64,000 bases of DNA, from NCBI RefSeq assembly GCF_001590905.1, contig NZ_BCTT01000019.1, forward strand, positions 108,196-172,195. The letters are read 5' to 3'. Below are positions 36,799 through 46,455 of this stretch, piece by piece; position 1 is the stretch's first letter, and each line of letters starts with the position of its first letter. Both the position numbers and the translations under genes were made by a program. This DNA is from Serratia grimesii NBRC 13537. GTDB lineage: Bacteria > Pseudomonadota > Gammaproteobacteria > Enterobacterales > Enterobacteriaceae. The notes below the pieces were generated by a model. That model had not been told where the DNA came from and made no database searches. It worked only from the letters and a program-made list of their open reading frames with translations.

Positions 36799-38301
36799 AT
36801 GCTGCATTTGTTCGCTGGCCTGGATTTCCATACCGGCCTGATGTTAATTCTCGCATTGTTGTTCGTGTTGTTTTATGAAGCCATCAATGGTTTTCATGAC
36901 ACGGCCAATGCGGTTGCTACAGTAATCTATACCCGTGCCATGCGCTCGCAACTTGCGGTCGTGATGGCTGGTTTGTTTAACTTTCTTGGCGTTATGCTCG
37001 GCGGTTTGAGTGTTGCTTACGCCATTGTTCATCTGTTGCCAACAGATCTGTTGTTGAACGTCAGTTCAGCACACGGATTAGCCATGGTGTTCTCCATGCT
37101 GCTGGCGGCTATCATCTGGAACCTCGGCACCTGGTATTTCGGTCTGCCGGCCTCCAGCTCCCATACGCTGATTGGCGCAATTATTGGTGTGGGTTTGACC
37201 AACGCACTGATGACACACACTTCGGTGGTGGATGCGCTTAACGTCCCGAAAATGATTGGTATTTTCCTGTCATTGCTCATCTCGCCGCTGGTTGGCATGA
37301 TGGTCGCCGGGTTGATGGTGTTTGCCTTGCGCCGCTATTGGAGTGGCACCAAGAAACGCCAGCGTATTCACATGACCCCTGCGGAACGTGAAAAGGTCGA
37401 CGGCAAACGTAAGCCGCCGTTCTGGACGCGCATCGCATTGATCCTGTCGGCTATTGGCGTCAGCTTCTCGCATGGCGCTAACGACGGTCAGAAAGGTATC
37501 GGCCTGATCATGCTGGTGCTGATCGGCGTTGCACCCGCTGGCTTCGTGCTCAATATGAATGCAACCGGTTATGACATCACCCGTACGCGTGATGCCGTGG
37601 CCCACCTGCAGCAATATTACGAGCAACACAGCGATGCCCTGTCGCGCGTGGTCGCTCTCACTCCGTTGGTGCCAAGCCCGGATGAGGACGTATCGCCGGA
37701 TAAACCCGTCGAGTTCCACTGTGACAGTGCCCGCGCTATGCCAGCGATTCAGCTTGCCTCCGGCTTGCTGAACAATCTGCAAAGTTACGATCAACTGACG
37801 GTAGATCAGCGCAGCCACCTGCGCCGCCTGCTGATGTGCGTAACAGATACCGCAGACAAGATCGCTAAGCTGCCTGAAACCTCTAGCCAGGACCAACGTT
37901 TCCTGAAAAACCTGCGTCAAGATCTGCTGCAAACCGTTGAGTATGCACCGATCTGGATTATCGTCGCGGTTGCTCTGGCGTTGTCACTCGGTACGATGGT
38001 TGGTTGGCAGCGCGTGGCGACCACCATTGGCGAGAAAATCGGTAAGAAAGGCATGACTTACGCTCAAGGCGTGTCAGCTCAGATGACCGCAGCCTTGTCG
38101 ATTGGTGTTGCCAGCTACACCGGCATGCCGGTTTCCACCACCCACGTACTTTCTTCGGCAGTCGCCGGGACAATGATCGTGGACGGCGGCGGCGTGCAAA
38201 GCAAAACCGTGAAGAATATCCTGTTGGCCTGGTTACTGACCTTGCCGATTTCGATTCTGCTTTCCGGTTCACTGTATTGGTTGGCGCTTAAGCTGATCTA
38301 A
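36799..38301 (+). CDS. pitA: Low-affinity inorganic phosphate transporter PitA
   Basis: The 500-residue inner-membrane protein imports metal-phosphate complexes with protons. The two PiT repeats are visible: [19 protein letters not shown] near the N-terminus and [16 protein letters not shown] in the middle, with [16 protein letters not shown] and [16 protein letters not shown] as paired signatures. A long hydrophilic loop of about 120 residues lies between them. Its position between yhiN and uspB matches E. coli. It is followed by a strong terminator. Confidence 0.95.
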   Translation: MLHLFAGLDFHTGLMLILALLFVLFYEAINGFHDTANAVATVIYTRAMRSQLAVVMAGLFNFLGVMLGGLSVAYAIVHLLPTDLLLNVSSAHGLAMVFSMLLAAIIWNLGTWYFGLPASSSHTLIGAIIGVGLTNALMTHTSVVDALNVPKMIGIFLSLLISPLVGMMVAGLMVFALRRYWSGTKKRQRIHMTPAEREKVDGKRKPPFWTRIALILSAIGVSFSHGANDGQKGIGLIMLVLIGVAPAGFVLNMNATGYDITRTRDAVAHLQQYYEQHSDALSRVVALTPLVPSPDEDVSPDKPVEFHCDSARAMPAIQLASGLLNNLQSYDQLTVDQRSHLRRLLMCVTDTADKIAKLPETSSQDQRFLKNLRQDLLQTVEYAPIWIIVAVALALSLGTMVGWQRVATTIGEKIGKKGMTYAQGVSAQMTAALSIGVASYTGMPVSTTHVLSSAVAGTMIVDGGGVQSKTVKNILLAWLLTLPISILLSGSLYWLALKLI

Positions 38302-38319
38302 GCAGTTTGCTCCATGAGA

Positions 38320-38345
38320 AAGGCGGCCCTGGTGGCCGCCTTTTC
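38320..38345 (+). terminator. Terminator after pitA
   Basis: AAGGCGGCC pairs with GGCCGCCTT around CTGGT and is followed by TTCTTT. It lies between convergent pitA and uspB. Confidence 0.85.
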
Positions 38346-38374
38346 TTTGTCTGCTACGCGGAAAACAGACGGCC

Positions 38375-38710
38375 TCAATACCAGATCATCAGTGCGATAA
38401 GGCTGATAAATACCAGCCCACTCAGGGCGGACGTCAGCATAAACTGCCCACGCACCCGCTCACAGCGGCGGATAAATTCCGGATCATGATGCTCGACATA
38501 ACGCTGCGAGAAGATATAGCGCACCAACCTTATCTGTTTGCTCGGCTGGCCATGAGCGGTAAAAAAGCCGCCACCGTCGACATATTGGTACAGCAGCGGG
38601 TCGCAGCCGCGCAAAACCACCAGCAGCGCACGCAGAGAAGAGTAATACCGCACCATGTTTAACACACACACCACACACAGAGCCCAAAACAGCGCGACGG
38701 TACTGATCAT
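38375..38710 (-). CDS. uspB: Universal stress protein B (UspB)
   Basis: The 111-residue inner-membrane protein has one helix at each end ([18 protein letters not shown] and [19 protein letters not shown]) and a hydrophilic middle part with [19 protein letters not shown]. This length and pattern are those of E. coli UspB, a stationary-phase, RpoS-dependent protein linked to ethanol resistance. It is divergent from uspA, as in E. coli. Confidence 0.92.
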   Translation of the reverse strand: MISTVALFWALCVVCVLNMVRYYSSLRALLVVLRGCDPLLYQYVDGGGFFTAHGQPSKQIRLVRYIFSQRYVEHHDPEFIRRCERVRGQFMLTSALSGLVFISLIALMIWY

Positions 38711-39329
38711 GATTGCCTCCTCAAGGCGTTGTTATCCACGGCGCTCCGCCGGGTCCAACTGCCCTACCTCTATACACTCATTACTGCGGGAGCCTACCGC
38801 TCCGATCCCCTTGGCACCGCACAGGCCGCGCATAACCCACCGCCTCTGGAGACAACCTATCGCCATGCGGGTGCATATCGCGCAGGTTTAGCTCAGAGGA
38901 GAAATGATAAGGCCTATAGTCATTATTGTAGGTTAACGAAACACAAACTGGCCTGAGCAGTAGATAAAATTTACCGCAACCCACCATTTTGTCATCCGCC
39001 TATTGGTTATAACTGATAACCACCCTAGAGAGCACTGACGGTCTTTTCCTCTGCCCAAAGAGGTATTTGGGACTATACTCTGTTCAAGAATGCTTATATT
39101 TCAATCGGTCAACCTTTACACAACCCTATGGGCGGTAGGATTTCCTGCCTGGTGGGTGTAAAACTGACTGAGCAGAGATAAAGAGATTTTTTGATGCGGT
39201 GCAGTGTGATCGCCCCAACATATCATTATGTTATCTGAATGATAAAATGCAGGTAAACCTGAAGCGCCAGGCTGGTACGCTGAATGCCTGCTAACCTTTT
39301 AATCGGCATTATATGGAAGGAGTATTCTC
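38711..39329. promoter_or_regulatory. Divergent uspB/uspA spacer
   Basis: This 619-bp spacer carries the promoters of uspB (minus) and uspA (plus). Short frames in it show no family or ribosome sites. GGAAGGAG lies about 9 bases before the uspA ATG. I see no repeat or operator I can name. Confidence 0.6.
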
Positions 39330-39776
39330 ATGGCTTACAAACACATTCTGATCGCGGTAGACCTATCCCCAGAGAGTAAAATTCTGGTGGAAAAAGCCGT
39401 ATCTATGGCGCGCCCGTACAACGCCAAAGTTTCCCTGATCCACGTAGATGTTAACTATTCCGACCTGTATACCGGCCTGATCGACGTTAATCTCGGCGAC
39501 ATGCAGAAACGTATCTCGGAAGAAACGCACCACGCGTTGACCGAATTGTCACAAAATGCCGGCTATCCGATTACTGAAACCCTGAGCGGCAGTGGCGATT
39601 TGGCACAGGTGCTGGTCGATGCCATCAAGAAATACGATATGGACCTGGTACTCTGTGGTCACCATCAGGATTTCTGGAGCAAGCTGATGTCCTCCGCACG
39701 CCAATTGATCAACACCGTACATATCGACATGTTGATCGTGCCGCTGCGTGACGAAGACGAAAAACCCAAATCATAA
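39330..39776 (+). CDS. uspA: Universal stress protein A (UspA)
   Basis: The 148-residue protein is almost identical in pattern to E. coli Usp[18 protein letters not shown] at the start, [27 protein letters not shown] in the middle and [35 protein letters not shown] at the end. It is a cytoplasmic dimer induced by starvation and other stress. The tail is 4 residues longer than the E. coli protein. A terminator follows. Confidence 0.97.
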   Translation: MAYKHILIAVDLSPESKILVEKAVSMARPYNAKVSLIHVDVNYSDLYTGLIDVNLGDMQKRISEETHHALTELSQNAGYPITETLSGSGDLAQVLVDAIKKYDMDLVLCGHHQDFWSKLMSSARQLINTVHIDMLIVPLRDEDEKPKS

Positions 39777-39803
39777 GTAAGCACACACTAACTTAATTAC
39801 CCT

Positions 39804-39827
39804 ACGCCCGCTTTTGCGGGCGTTTTT
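39804..39827 (+). terminator. Terminator after uspA
   Basis: ACGCCCGC pairs with GCGGGCGT over a TTTT loop, followed by a short T-run. Confidence 0.9.
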
Positions 39828-39957
39828 CGTTCCGCAGCTATCATTAATCGCTTGATAATCAACCGCCCTCCAATGATATAGTCGCTAAAGACACAACATC
39901 ATTCCCCACGCTTTACCCAAACCAATATCTATAAAAATAGTGGGGGAAATTTCATAG

Positions 39958-40086
39958 TATTACCCTCTGAATTTCGGGCTGTAGCCAGATCGCCAGCTCG
40001 TGAATCTTCAGGCGCTTACCTAGGTAAGTAACCAGGGAGTCACGAGCACAGATCACAACGCTACAGCCTGAAAGACAACGGGTATA
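39958..40086. repeat. ERIC element upstream of gdhA
   Basis: The sequence has the ERIC pattern: TACCC near the left end, the central GTGAATCTTCAGGCGCTTAC followed by GGTAAGTAACCAGGGAGTCACG, and GACAACGGGTATA at the right end, about 129 bp in all. The halves can fold into a long imperfect hairpin. It ends 12 bases before the gdhA ATG, so the element forms most of the gdhA leader, with AAGGAG directly after it. Confidence 0.8.
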
Positions 40087-40098
40087 AAGGAGCTATCC

Positions 40099-41442
40099 AT
40101 GGAAAATACCGTATCGGTAGAGTCATTCCTGTCTTCGTTACAGCACCATAACCCCCATCAGCCGGAATATTTGCAGGCAGTCAGAGAGGTCTTCACTTCG
40201 CTGTGGCCATTTATCGAGCGCAACCCACGCTATCGCGAATATGCTCTACTGGAACGCTTAGTGGAACCAGAGCGCACCATCCAGTTTCGTGTCAGTTGGG
40301 TGGACGATCGCGGGCAAGTTCAGGTCAACCGCGCCTGGCGCGTGCAGTTCAACTCCGCCATCGGGCCATACAAAGGTGGTATGCGCTTCCACCCATCAGT
40401 GAATTTGTCGATTCTTAAATTCCTTGGCTTTGAGCAGACCTTCAAAAATGCGCTGACCACCTTGCCCATGGGCGGGGGTAAAGGCGGTTCTGACTTTGAT
40501 CCAAAAGGAAAAAGCCAGGCGGAGATCATGCGTTTCTGCCAGGCACTGATGACAGAGCTGTATCGCCATCTGGGGCCAGATACTGACGTACCTGCAGGTG
40601 ACATCGGTGTCGGCGGCCGTGAGGTTGGCTTTATGAGCGGTATGATGAAAAAACTGTCCAACAACACTGCCTGCGTGTTTACCGGCAAAGGGCTGTCATT
40701 TGGCGGCAGTCTGATTCGCCCAGAGGCCACCGGCTATGGGCTGGTTTACTTCACCGATGCCATGCTGCAACGCCATGGGCTAGGTTTTGAAGGCATGCGA
40801 GTTGCCGTTTCCGGTTCAGGCAACGTGGCGCAGTACACTATTGAGAAGGCGCTGGAACTGGATGCACGGGTGATCACCGTTTCTGACTCTGGCGGTACGC
40901 TGGTCGATGAAGCCGGTTTCACTACCGAAAAACTGGCCCATTTGGTGGAGATCAAGAATCAGCGTTATGGGCGTGTAGAAGACTATGCCCGCGAGCGCGG
41001 CCTGACCTACCTGGCCGGTCAGCAGCCCTGGAGTGTACCGGTGGATATCGCCCTGCCGTGCGCCACCCAAAATGAGTTGGATCTGGACGCCGCGCAGATG
41101 CTGATCCGCAACGGCGTGAAAGCCGTGGCTGAAGGCGCCAATATGCCGACCACCATTCAAGCCACTGATGCATTCCTGGACGCTGGCGTGCTGTTTGCCC
41201 CAGGCAAGGCTGCCAACGCCGGCGGCGTGGCGACGTCTGGCTTAGAGATCGCTCAGAATGCCGCACGTATTAGCTGGCGGGCAGAGAAAGTGGATGTACG
41301 TTTACAACATATCATGGCGGATATTCATCAAGCCTGCGTGGAATACGGCGGTGAAGGGAAGCAAACTCACTACGTACACGGTGCCAATATCGCGGGATTC
41401 GTCAAGGTAGCCGACGCTATGCTGGCACAAGGTGTGCTCTAA
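40099..41442 (+). CDS. gdhA: NADP-specific glutamate dehydrogenase
   Basis: The 447-residue enzyme makes glutamate from 2-oxoglutarate and ammonium with NADPH in the cytoplasm. The catalytic region PMGGGKGGSDFDPKGKS, the preceding GPYKGGMRFHP, and the NADP-binding VAVSGSGNVAQYTIEKA are visible. Length equals the E. coli enzyme. An ERIC element forms its leader and a clear terminator follows, so it is a single-gene transcript. Confidence 0.96.
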   Translation: MENTVSVESFLSSLQHHNPHQPEYLQAVREVFTSLWPFIERNPRYREYALLERLVEPERTIQFRVSWVDDRGQVQVNRAWRVQFNSAIGPYKGGMRFHPSVNLSILKFLGFEQTFKNALTTLPMGGGKGGSDFDPKGKSQAEIMRFCQALMTELYRHLGPDTDVPAGDIGVGGREVGFMSGMMKKLSNNTACVFTGKGLSFGGSLIRPEATGYGLVYFTDAMLQRHGLGFEGMRVAVSGSGNVAQYTIEKALELDARVITVSDSGGTLVDEAGFTTEKLAHLVEIKNQRYGRVEDYARERGLTYLAGQQPWSVPVDIALPCATQNELDLDAAQMLIRNGVKAVAEGANMPTTIQATDAFLDAGVLFAPGKAANAGGVATSGLEIAQNAARISWRAEKVDVRLQHIMADIHQACVEYGGEGKQTHYVHGANIAGFVKVADAMLAQGVL

Positions 41443-41486
41443 CATCGCCGTAAAGTGATCCTGTTCACACAACAGTTAAATGCTTC

Positions 41487-41513
41487 AATGCCGACCATCA
41501 GGTCGGCATTTTT
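41487..41513 (+). terminator. Terminator after gdhA
   Basis: AATGCCGACC pairs perfectly with GGTCGGCATT around ATCA and is followed by TTT. The next 270 bases are AT-rich and should contain the promoter of the sugar ABC operon. Confidence 0.88.
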
Positions 41514-41781
41514 ACCGCAAAAAATCCCCGCATTGATACTCACCTTGTTTTTATTTTGTTAATTTAAATTTAATTAAATGTTAATTTAATGATGTTTTTA
41601 CGTAGTAAAATTACCACTACGAAATTATTAAACATTTAATTAACATTAAAACCGCCATAATTTTACCTCAATGTGCATGGCTCACAATTTTCCACTTCGG
41701 GTTACGTCCCCTCTTCCTTTCCTTTGTAATCTGCTCAGGTGGAAAAACAACCACCCCTACAGATAAAAAAGGTACAGCGAA

Positions 41782-42768
41782 ATGAAATTTAACCTCGCAT
41801 TATTAAATGCATGTGTGGTTTCTGCGTGCATGTTATCGACAACACCTGCCTTAGCTGCTGAAAAGTTCGAAATTGCCGTGGTTGCCAAAGTGACCGGCAT
41901 TCCCTGGTTCAACCGTATGGAAGTCGGCGTCAATGACGCGGCAAAAAAGCTCGACGTGAATGCCTATCAGACCGGGCCTTCTACGCCAGATCCCGCCGCA
42001 CAGGTCAAAGTGATTGAAGATCTGATCGCCAAAAACGTTAACGCCATCATCGTAGTACCTAACGACGCCAAGGTACTGGAGCCGGTACTGAAGAAAGCAC
42101 GTGAGAAAGGCATCGTGGTACTGACCCATGAATCACCGGATCAGCAGATTGGCCAGTGGGACATTGAAACCATCGACAGTGAGAAGTATGCGCAGGCCAA
42201 CGTCGATGAACTGGCAAAAGACATGGGCGGCAAAGGCGGCTACGCCATTTATGTTGGCTCGCTGACCGTGCCATTGCATAACGCCTGGGCGGATTCCGCC
42301 ATCAAGTACCAGAAAGCCAAATATCCGGACATGTTCGAAGTGACGTCACGTCTGCCGGTGGCGGAAAGCATCGACAAATCCTACGCCACCACGCTGGATT
42401 TGATGAAAACCTACCCGCAGATGAAAGGCATTATCGGTTTCGGCTCCCTCGGCCCGATTGGTGCCGGTCAGGCGGTCGCCAAGAAACGCGCCAAGGACAA
42501 GATTGCCGTGGTCGGCATCGCCATGCCGGCGCAGGCCGCCCCTTACCTGATGCGCGGCGACATCAAGAAAGCGCTGCTGTGGGATCCGAAAGACGCCGGT
42601 TATGCGCTGGTGACGGTGGCCGATCAACTGTTGCAGGGTAAGGAAGTGACCAAAGACTTGTCGATTGAAGGTTTGGGTAAAGCCGACGTCGATATGGATA
42701 AGAAAGTGATTCGGTTTAATAAAATTCTTGAAGTAACTAAAGATAATGCCAAATCGCTGGGCTTCTAA
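41782..42768 (+). CDS. Sugar ABC transporter substrate-binding protein
   Basis: The 328-residue periplasmic protein has a signal peptide (ending ALA, about residue 25) and the type-I fold of the RbsB/LsrB/RhaS group (Peripla_BP_4): FEIAVVAKVTGIPWFNRMEVGV, DLIAKNVNAIIVVPNDAKVL, and IGFGSLGPIGAGQAV. It captures a sugar or sugar alcohol, probably a pentose-type compound judging by the kinase in the operon. It is first in the operon, with an ERIC element between it and the ATPase gene. Confidence 0.9.
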   Translation: MKFNLALLNACVVSACMLSTTPALAAEKFEIAVVAKVTGIPWFNRMEVGVNDAAKKLDVNAYQTGPSTPDPAAQVKVIEDLIAKNVNAIIVVPNDAKVLEPVLKKAREKGIVVLTHESPDQQIGQWDIETIDSEKYAQANVDELAKDMGGKGGYAIYVGSLTVPLHNAWADSAIKYQKAKYPDMFEVTSRLPVAESIDKSYATTLDLMKTYPQMKGIIGFGSLGPIGAGQAVAKKRAKDKIAVVGIAMPAQAAPYLMRGDIKKALLWDPKDAGYALVTVADQLLQGKEVTKDLSIEGLGKADVDMDKKVIRFNKILEVTKDNAKSLGF

Positions 42769-42857
42769 CCTTCAGTAATATTGCGCCACACCGGGAAAAT
42801 CATTAAATAACGTCGGTGCGCAGCCTATCGCGCCCCGAGTTTCAATCACTATTATAA

Positions 42858-42986
42858 CAATACCCTATAGCTTTCAAATTGCAGCTAGACGGCCAGCTTG
42901 CTCATCTCCAGGCGCTTACAAAAGTTAAGTAACTGGGGTGAGCAAGTGCAGATAACAACGCTGGAACTTGAAAGATGACGGGTATA
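42858..42986. repeat. ERIC element inside the sugar ABC operon
   Basis: The element shows TACCC at the left, GCTCATCTCCAGGCGCTTAC and AAGTAACTGGGGTGAGCAAG in the centre, and GATGACGGGTATA at the right end. It lies in the 240-bp spacer between the binding-protein gene and the ATPase gene, ending 22 bases before the ATPase start. On the transcript it would fold into a long hairpin, which may separate expression of the binding protein from the rest. Confidence 0.85.
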
Positions 42987-43008
42987 AGAACCTGCATAGG
43001 TTAATGCC

Positions 43009-44508
43009 ATGACCTTATCCACCGCATTTATAAGCCTGGAAAATATCAGTAAAAAGTTTCCGGGCGTACTGGCACTGGACCAGATCAACCTGACGCTGAA
43101 TATTGGCGAAGTGCACTGCCTGGCCGGGCAAAATGGCTGTGGCAAAAGCACCATAATTAAAATTATTTCCGGCGTTTATCAGCCGGAAAAAGGCGCCAAT
43201 ATTTCACTGGAAGGAAAACTCTTTCATTCCCTGACGCCGCAGCTGTCTGGTTATTATGGTATTCAGGTGATTTATCAAGATCTGTCGTTATTCCCCAATC
43301 TGACGGTGGCGGAAAATATTGCCATTCACCGCTACCTGCCCGGCGGCCATTTCTGGGTACGCAAACGGGTGATGCGTCAGACGGCGCTGGATGCTATGGC
43401 GCGTGTCGGCGTGCATATCGATCCCGACAAGAAAGTTGAAAAGCTGTCGATTGCCGATCGCCAATTGGTGGCGATTTGCCGTGCCATTGCCGCCGAAGCG
43501 CGGCTGGTGATCATGGATGAGCCTACTGCCTCATTGACACGTCAGGAGGTCGACGGCCTGCTGCGGGTGGTCAACGAGCTGAAAGCGGCAGGCATCTGCG
43601 TGGTATTTGTCAGCCACCGGCTGGACGAAGTGATGGAAGTCGCCGACCGTATCAGCGTGATGCGCGACGGCAAACTGGTCGGAACTTATCCCGCAAGCCA
43701 ACTGGACAGCCATGAGCTGGCGTTCCTGATGACTGGCCAACGCTTCCACTACAGCCAGTTACCCCCACGGCCCACAGCCGAGAGTGCGCCGCTGCTCGAA
43801 GTGCGTAACCTGAGCCGACACGGAAAATATCAGAATATCAATCTGTCACTGCACGGCGGCGAGATCGTCTCGATCGTCGGATTACTTGGCGCGGGCCGTA
43901 CTGAACTGTGCCTTAGCCTGTTCGGCATGACACGCCCGGACAGCGGTGAAATCAGGATTGACGGCCAGCCGGTACGTCTGCATAACAACCGTGAAGCGGT
44001 GCGACAGGGCATTGGCTATGTGTCTGAGGATCGTCTGACGCAAGGCTTGATCATGGAGCAATCAATCTACGACAACACCATTGTCACGGTGTTTGATCAA
44101 CTGCATACCCCGATCGGGCTGCTGGATCACGCCAAAGCGACAGAACTGGTTAACCGGCTGATCCGCGATCTGAACATTAAGGTTTCCGACAGCGCGCTAC
44201 CGGTCAAAACCCTGTCCGGCGGCAACGCCCAGCGTATCGCTATTGCCAAGTGGGTGGCCACGCAGCCGAAGATCCTGATCCTCGACTCCCCCACCGTTGG
44301 GGTAGATATCGCCAACAAAGAGGGGATCTACCAGATCGCCAAAGATCTGGCCGCGCTCGGCATGGCGGTGTTGATGATCTGCGACGAGATCCCGGAAGCC
44401 TATTACAACAGCCATCGGGTGATGGTGATGCGTAAAGGCGAGCTGATCGCCGAGTTTTCGCCGCACCAGAGTACCGAACAACAGATCGCCGAGGTGGTGA
44501 ATGGATAA
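43009..44508 (+). CDS. Sugar ABC transporter ATP-binding protein (RbsA/LsrA type)
   Basis: The 499-residue protein holds two ABC domains in tandem. The first has Walker A GQNGCGKST and Walker B LVIMDEPTAS with a variant signature LSIADRQLVAI. The second has GLLGAGRTE in place of a full Walker A, the signature LSGGNAQRIAIAKW, and Walker B ILILDSPTVGVD. One strong and one degenerate site is normal for this family. The 3' end overlaps the first permease gene by 8 bases. Confidence 0.93.
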   Translation: MTLSTAFISLENISKKFPGVLALDQINLTLNIGEVHCLAGQNGCGKSTIIKIISGVYQPEKGANISLEGKLFHSLTPQLSGYYGIQVIYQDLSLFPNLTVAENIAIHRYLPGGHFWVRKRVMRQTALDAMARVGVHIDPDKKVEKLSIADRQLVAICRAIAAEARLVIMDEPTASLTRQEVDGLLRVVNELKAAGICVVFVSHRLDEVMEVADRISVMRDGKLVGTYPASQLDSHELAFLMTGQRFHYSQLPPRPTAESAPLLEVRNLSRHGKYQNINLSLHGGEIVSIVGLLGAGRTELCLSLFGMTRPDSGEIRIDGQPVRLHNNREAVRQGIGYVSEDRLTQGLIMEQSIYDNTIVTVFDQLHTPIGLLDHAKATELVNRLIRDLNIKVSDSALPVKTLSGGNAQRIAIAKWVATQPKILILDSPTVGVDIANKEGIYQIAKDLAALGMAVLMICDEIPEAYYNSHRVMVMRKGELIAEFSPHQSTEQQIAEVVNG

Positions 44509-45490
44509 GTCATTACTGGCCCGCCTGGCCGGGCGGCACGAATTTTATCTTGGCCTGCTGGTGTTGCTGCTGGCCATCGGCCTAAGCGTTAGCACCAGCG
44601 AGTTTCTGACGCTGGGCAACCTGACCGATGTGGCCACCAGCTATGCCATTCTCGGCATTCTCGCCTGCGGCCTGTTCGTGGTGCTAATTGCCGGTGGCAT
44701 CGACATTTCGTTCCCGGCGATCACCGCTATCGCCCAGTACGTGATGGCCAGTTGGGTGATCCAGCACGGCGGCGGTTTCCCGCTGGCGTTCGCTCTGGCG
44801 ATAGGCGTCGGCCTGCTGCTCGGGCTGGTGAACGGTTTTCTGGTCTACTGGCTGAAAGTGCCGGCAATTATCATCACCATCGCCACGCTAAACCTGTTCT
44901 ACGGCCTGCTGGTGTACACCACCAACGGCACCTGGCTGTACGGTTTCCCCGACTGGTTTATGGACGGCATCAGCTGGTTCTCGTTCCAGGGTGCCGACGG
45001 CTATGACTACGGCCTGACGCTGCCGCTATTGTGCCTGCTGGCGGTGATTATCGTCACCGGCGTGCTGATGAACTTCACCCGCCTTGGCCGCCAGATTTTC
45101 GCCATGGGCGGCAACCGCGATGCGGCATCGCGTCTGGGGTTGAACCTGCTGCGACTGCACTTCTACGTTTACGGCTACATGGGCATTCTGGCGGGCATTG
45201 CCGCCGTGGTGCAGGCGCAGATCACCCAGTCGGTCGCACCCAACTCCTTACTAGGTTTTGAGTTGACGGTGCTGGCGGCGGTGGTGTTGGGCGGTACCAG
45301 CATGACCGGCGGTCGCGGCTCGCTGACCGGTACGCTACTGGGCGTGGTGCTGCTGGCGTTCCTGCAGAACGGTCTGACGCTGCTTAGCGTATCGGCCTAT
45401 TGGCACCAAGTGTTCAGCGGCGCGATCATTTTGATCAGCATCAGCAGCACCGCCTGGAATGAAAAACGTAAGCTGGCCAAGGAGCTATGA
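44501..45490 (+). CDS. Sugar ABC transporter permease 1 (RbsC/LsrC type)
   Basis: The 329-residue inner-membrane protein has about 9-10 helices and BPD_transp_2 hallmarks: GGIDISFPAITAIAQYVMA and the C-terminal VLGGTSMTGGRGSLTGTLLGV. The start overlaps the ATPase end (ATGGATAA), indicating coupling. It pairs with the next permease. Confidence 0.92.
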   Translation: MDKSLLARLAGRHEFYLGLLVLLLAIGLSVSTSEFLTLGNLTDVATSYAILGILACGLFVVLIAGGIDISFPAITAIAQYVMASWVIQHGGGFPLAFALAIGVGLLLGLVNGFLVYWLKVPAIIITIATLNLFYGLLVYTTNGTWLYGFPDWFMDGISWFSFQGADGYDYGLTLPLLCLLAVIIVTGVLMNFTRLGRQIFAMGGNRDAASRLGLNLLRLHFYVYGYMGILAGIAAVVQAQITQSVAPNSLLGFELTVLAAVVLGGTSMTGGRGSLTGTLLGVVLLAFLQNGLTLLSVSAYWHQVFSGAIILISISSTAWNEKRKLAKEL

Positions 45491-45491
45491 C

Positions 45492-46445
45492 ATGACCCAG
45501 TTAACCCGTCTGATCCCGAATGATCGGATCATCCGTCTGCAAAGCGCGATCATTATCGTCGTGGGGCTGCTGTTCGCCGGGCTGCTAGGATCGCGTTTCT
45601 TCAGTCTGGGGAATTTCCAGTCGATCGCCTCACAGTTACCGATCCTCGGCATGCTGGCGCTCGGCATGGGTATTACCATGCTCACCGGCGGCATCAATCT
45701 GTCGATTATCGCCGGGGCCAACGCCTGCTCTCTGGTGATGGCGGCAATTATCGTCAGCCACCCGGATCAGCCGCTGTTTCTGGTGCTGGCACTGCTCGCC
45801 GGGCTGCTGGTCGCCGTCGCCATTGGCGCGCTTAATGGCGTGCTGGTTGCCTGGGTCGGCGTTTCACCGATCCTCGCCTCACTCGGCACCATGACGCTGA
45901 TCACCGGGCTGAATATTCTGTTGTCCAACGGCGCGGTGATCTCCGGCTTCCCGGCGGCCATTCAGTATCTCGGTAATGGCAGCCTGCTCGGCATTCCGGT
46001 GGCGCTGCTGCTATTCCTGCTGGTCGCCGTTGGCCTGTGGCTGTTGCTGGAGCACACCACGCTGGGGCGCAGCCTGTATTTAATCGGTTCCAACGAGCAG
46101 GCTACCCGCTTCAGCGGGGTGAACACCGCCCGGGTGCAAATCGCGGTGTATGTGCTGTCCGCGCTGCTCGGCTGGGGTGCGGCGTTGCTGATGATGGCCA
46201 AGTTCAACTCGGCCAAGGCCGGCTACGGCGAATCCTATTTGCTGGTGACCATTCTGGCCTCGGTGCTGGGTGGGATTAACCCGGACGGCGGGTTTGGCCG
46301 GGTACTTGGCCTGGTGCTGGCACTGATTGTGCTGCAAATGCTGGAGAGCGGCCTCAACCTGCTGGGCGTCAGCAGCTATCTGACCATGGCCCTGTGGGGC
46401 GCGGTGCTGATCTTGTTTATCGCGTTACAGAATCGAAAAGCCTAG
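45492..46445 (+). CDS. Sugar ABC transporter permease 2 (RbsC/LsrD type)
   Basis: The protein has 317 residues from ATG 45492, which follows AGGAG by 7 bases; the frame extends upstream to 45459 but overlaps permease 1. Hallmarks are GGINLSIIAGANACSLVMAA and ILASVLGGINPDGGFGRVLGLVLAL. With permease 1 it forms the heterodimeric membrane channel. The kinase gene follows after 10 bases. Confidence 0.92.
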   Translation: MTQLTRLIPNDRIIRLQSAIIIVVGLLFAGLLGSRFFSLGNFQSIASQLPILGMLALGMGITMLTGGINLSIIAGANACSLVMAAIIVSHPDQPLFLVLALLAGLLVAVAIGALNGVLVAWVGVSPILASLGTMTLITGLNILLSNGAVISGFPAAIQYLGNGSLLGIPVALLLFLLVAVGLWLLLEHTTLGRSLYLIGSNEQATRFSGVNTARVQIAVYVLSALLGWGAALLMMAKFNSAKAGYGESYLLVTILASVLGGINPDGGFGRVLGLVLALIVLQMLESGLNLLGVSSYLTMALWGAVLILFIALQNRKA

Positions 46446-46455
46446 GAGAAAAATA

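Noticed and set aside
37270..37932. A 220-codon minus-strand frame opposite pitA
   Set aside because: pitA covers it with conserved PiT motifs; the antisense frame has no domain.
39958..40086. A riboswitch in the gdhA leader
   Set aside because: The conserved pattern is that of an ERIC repeat, present also at 42858-42986 before an unrelated gene.
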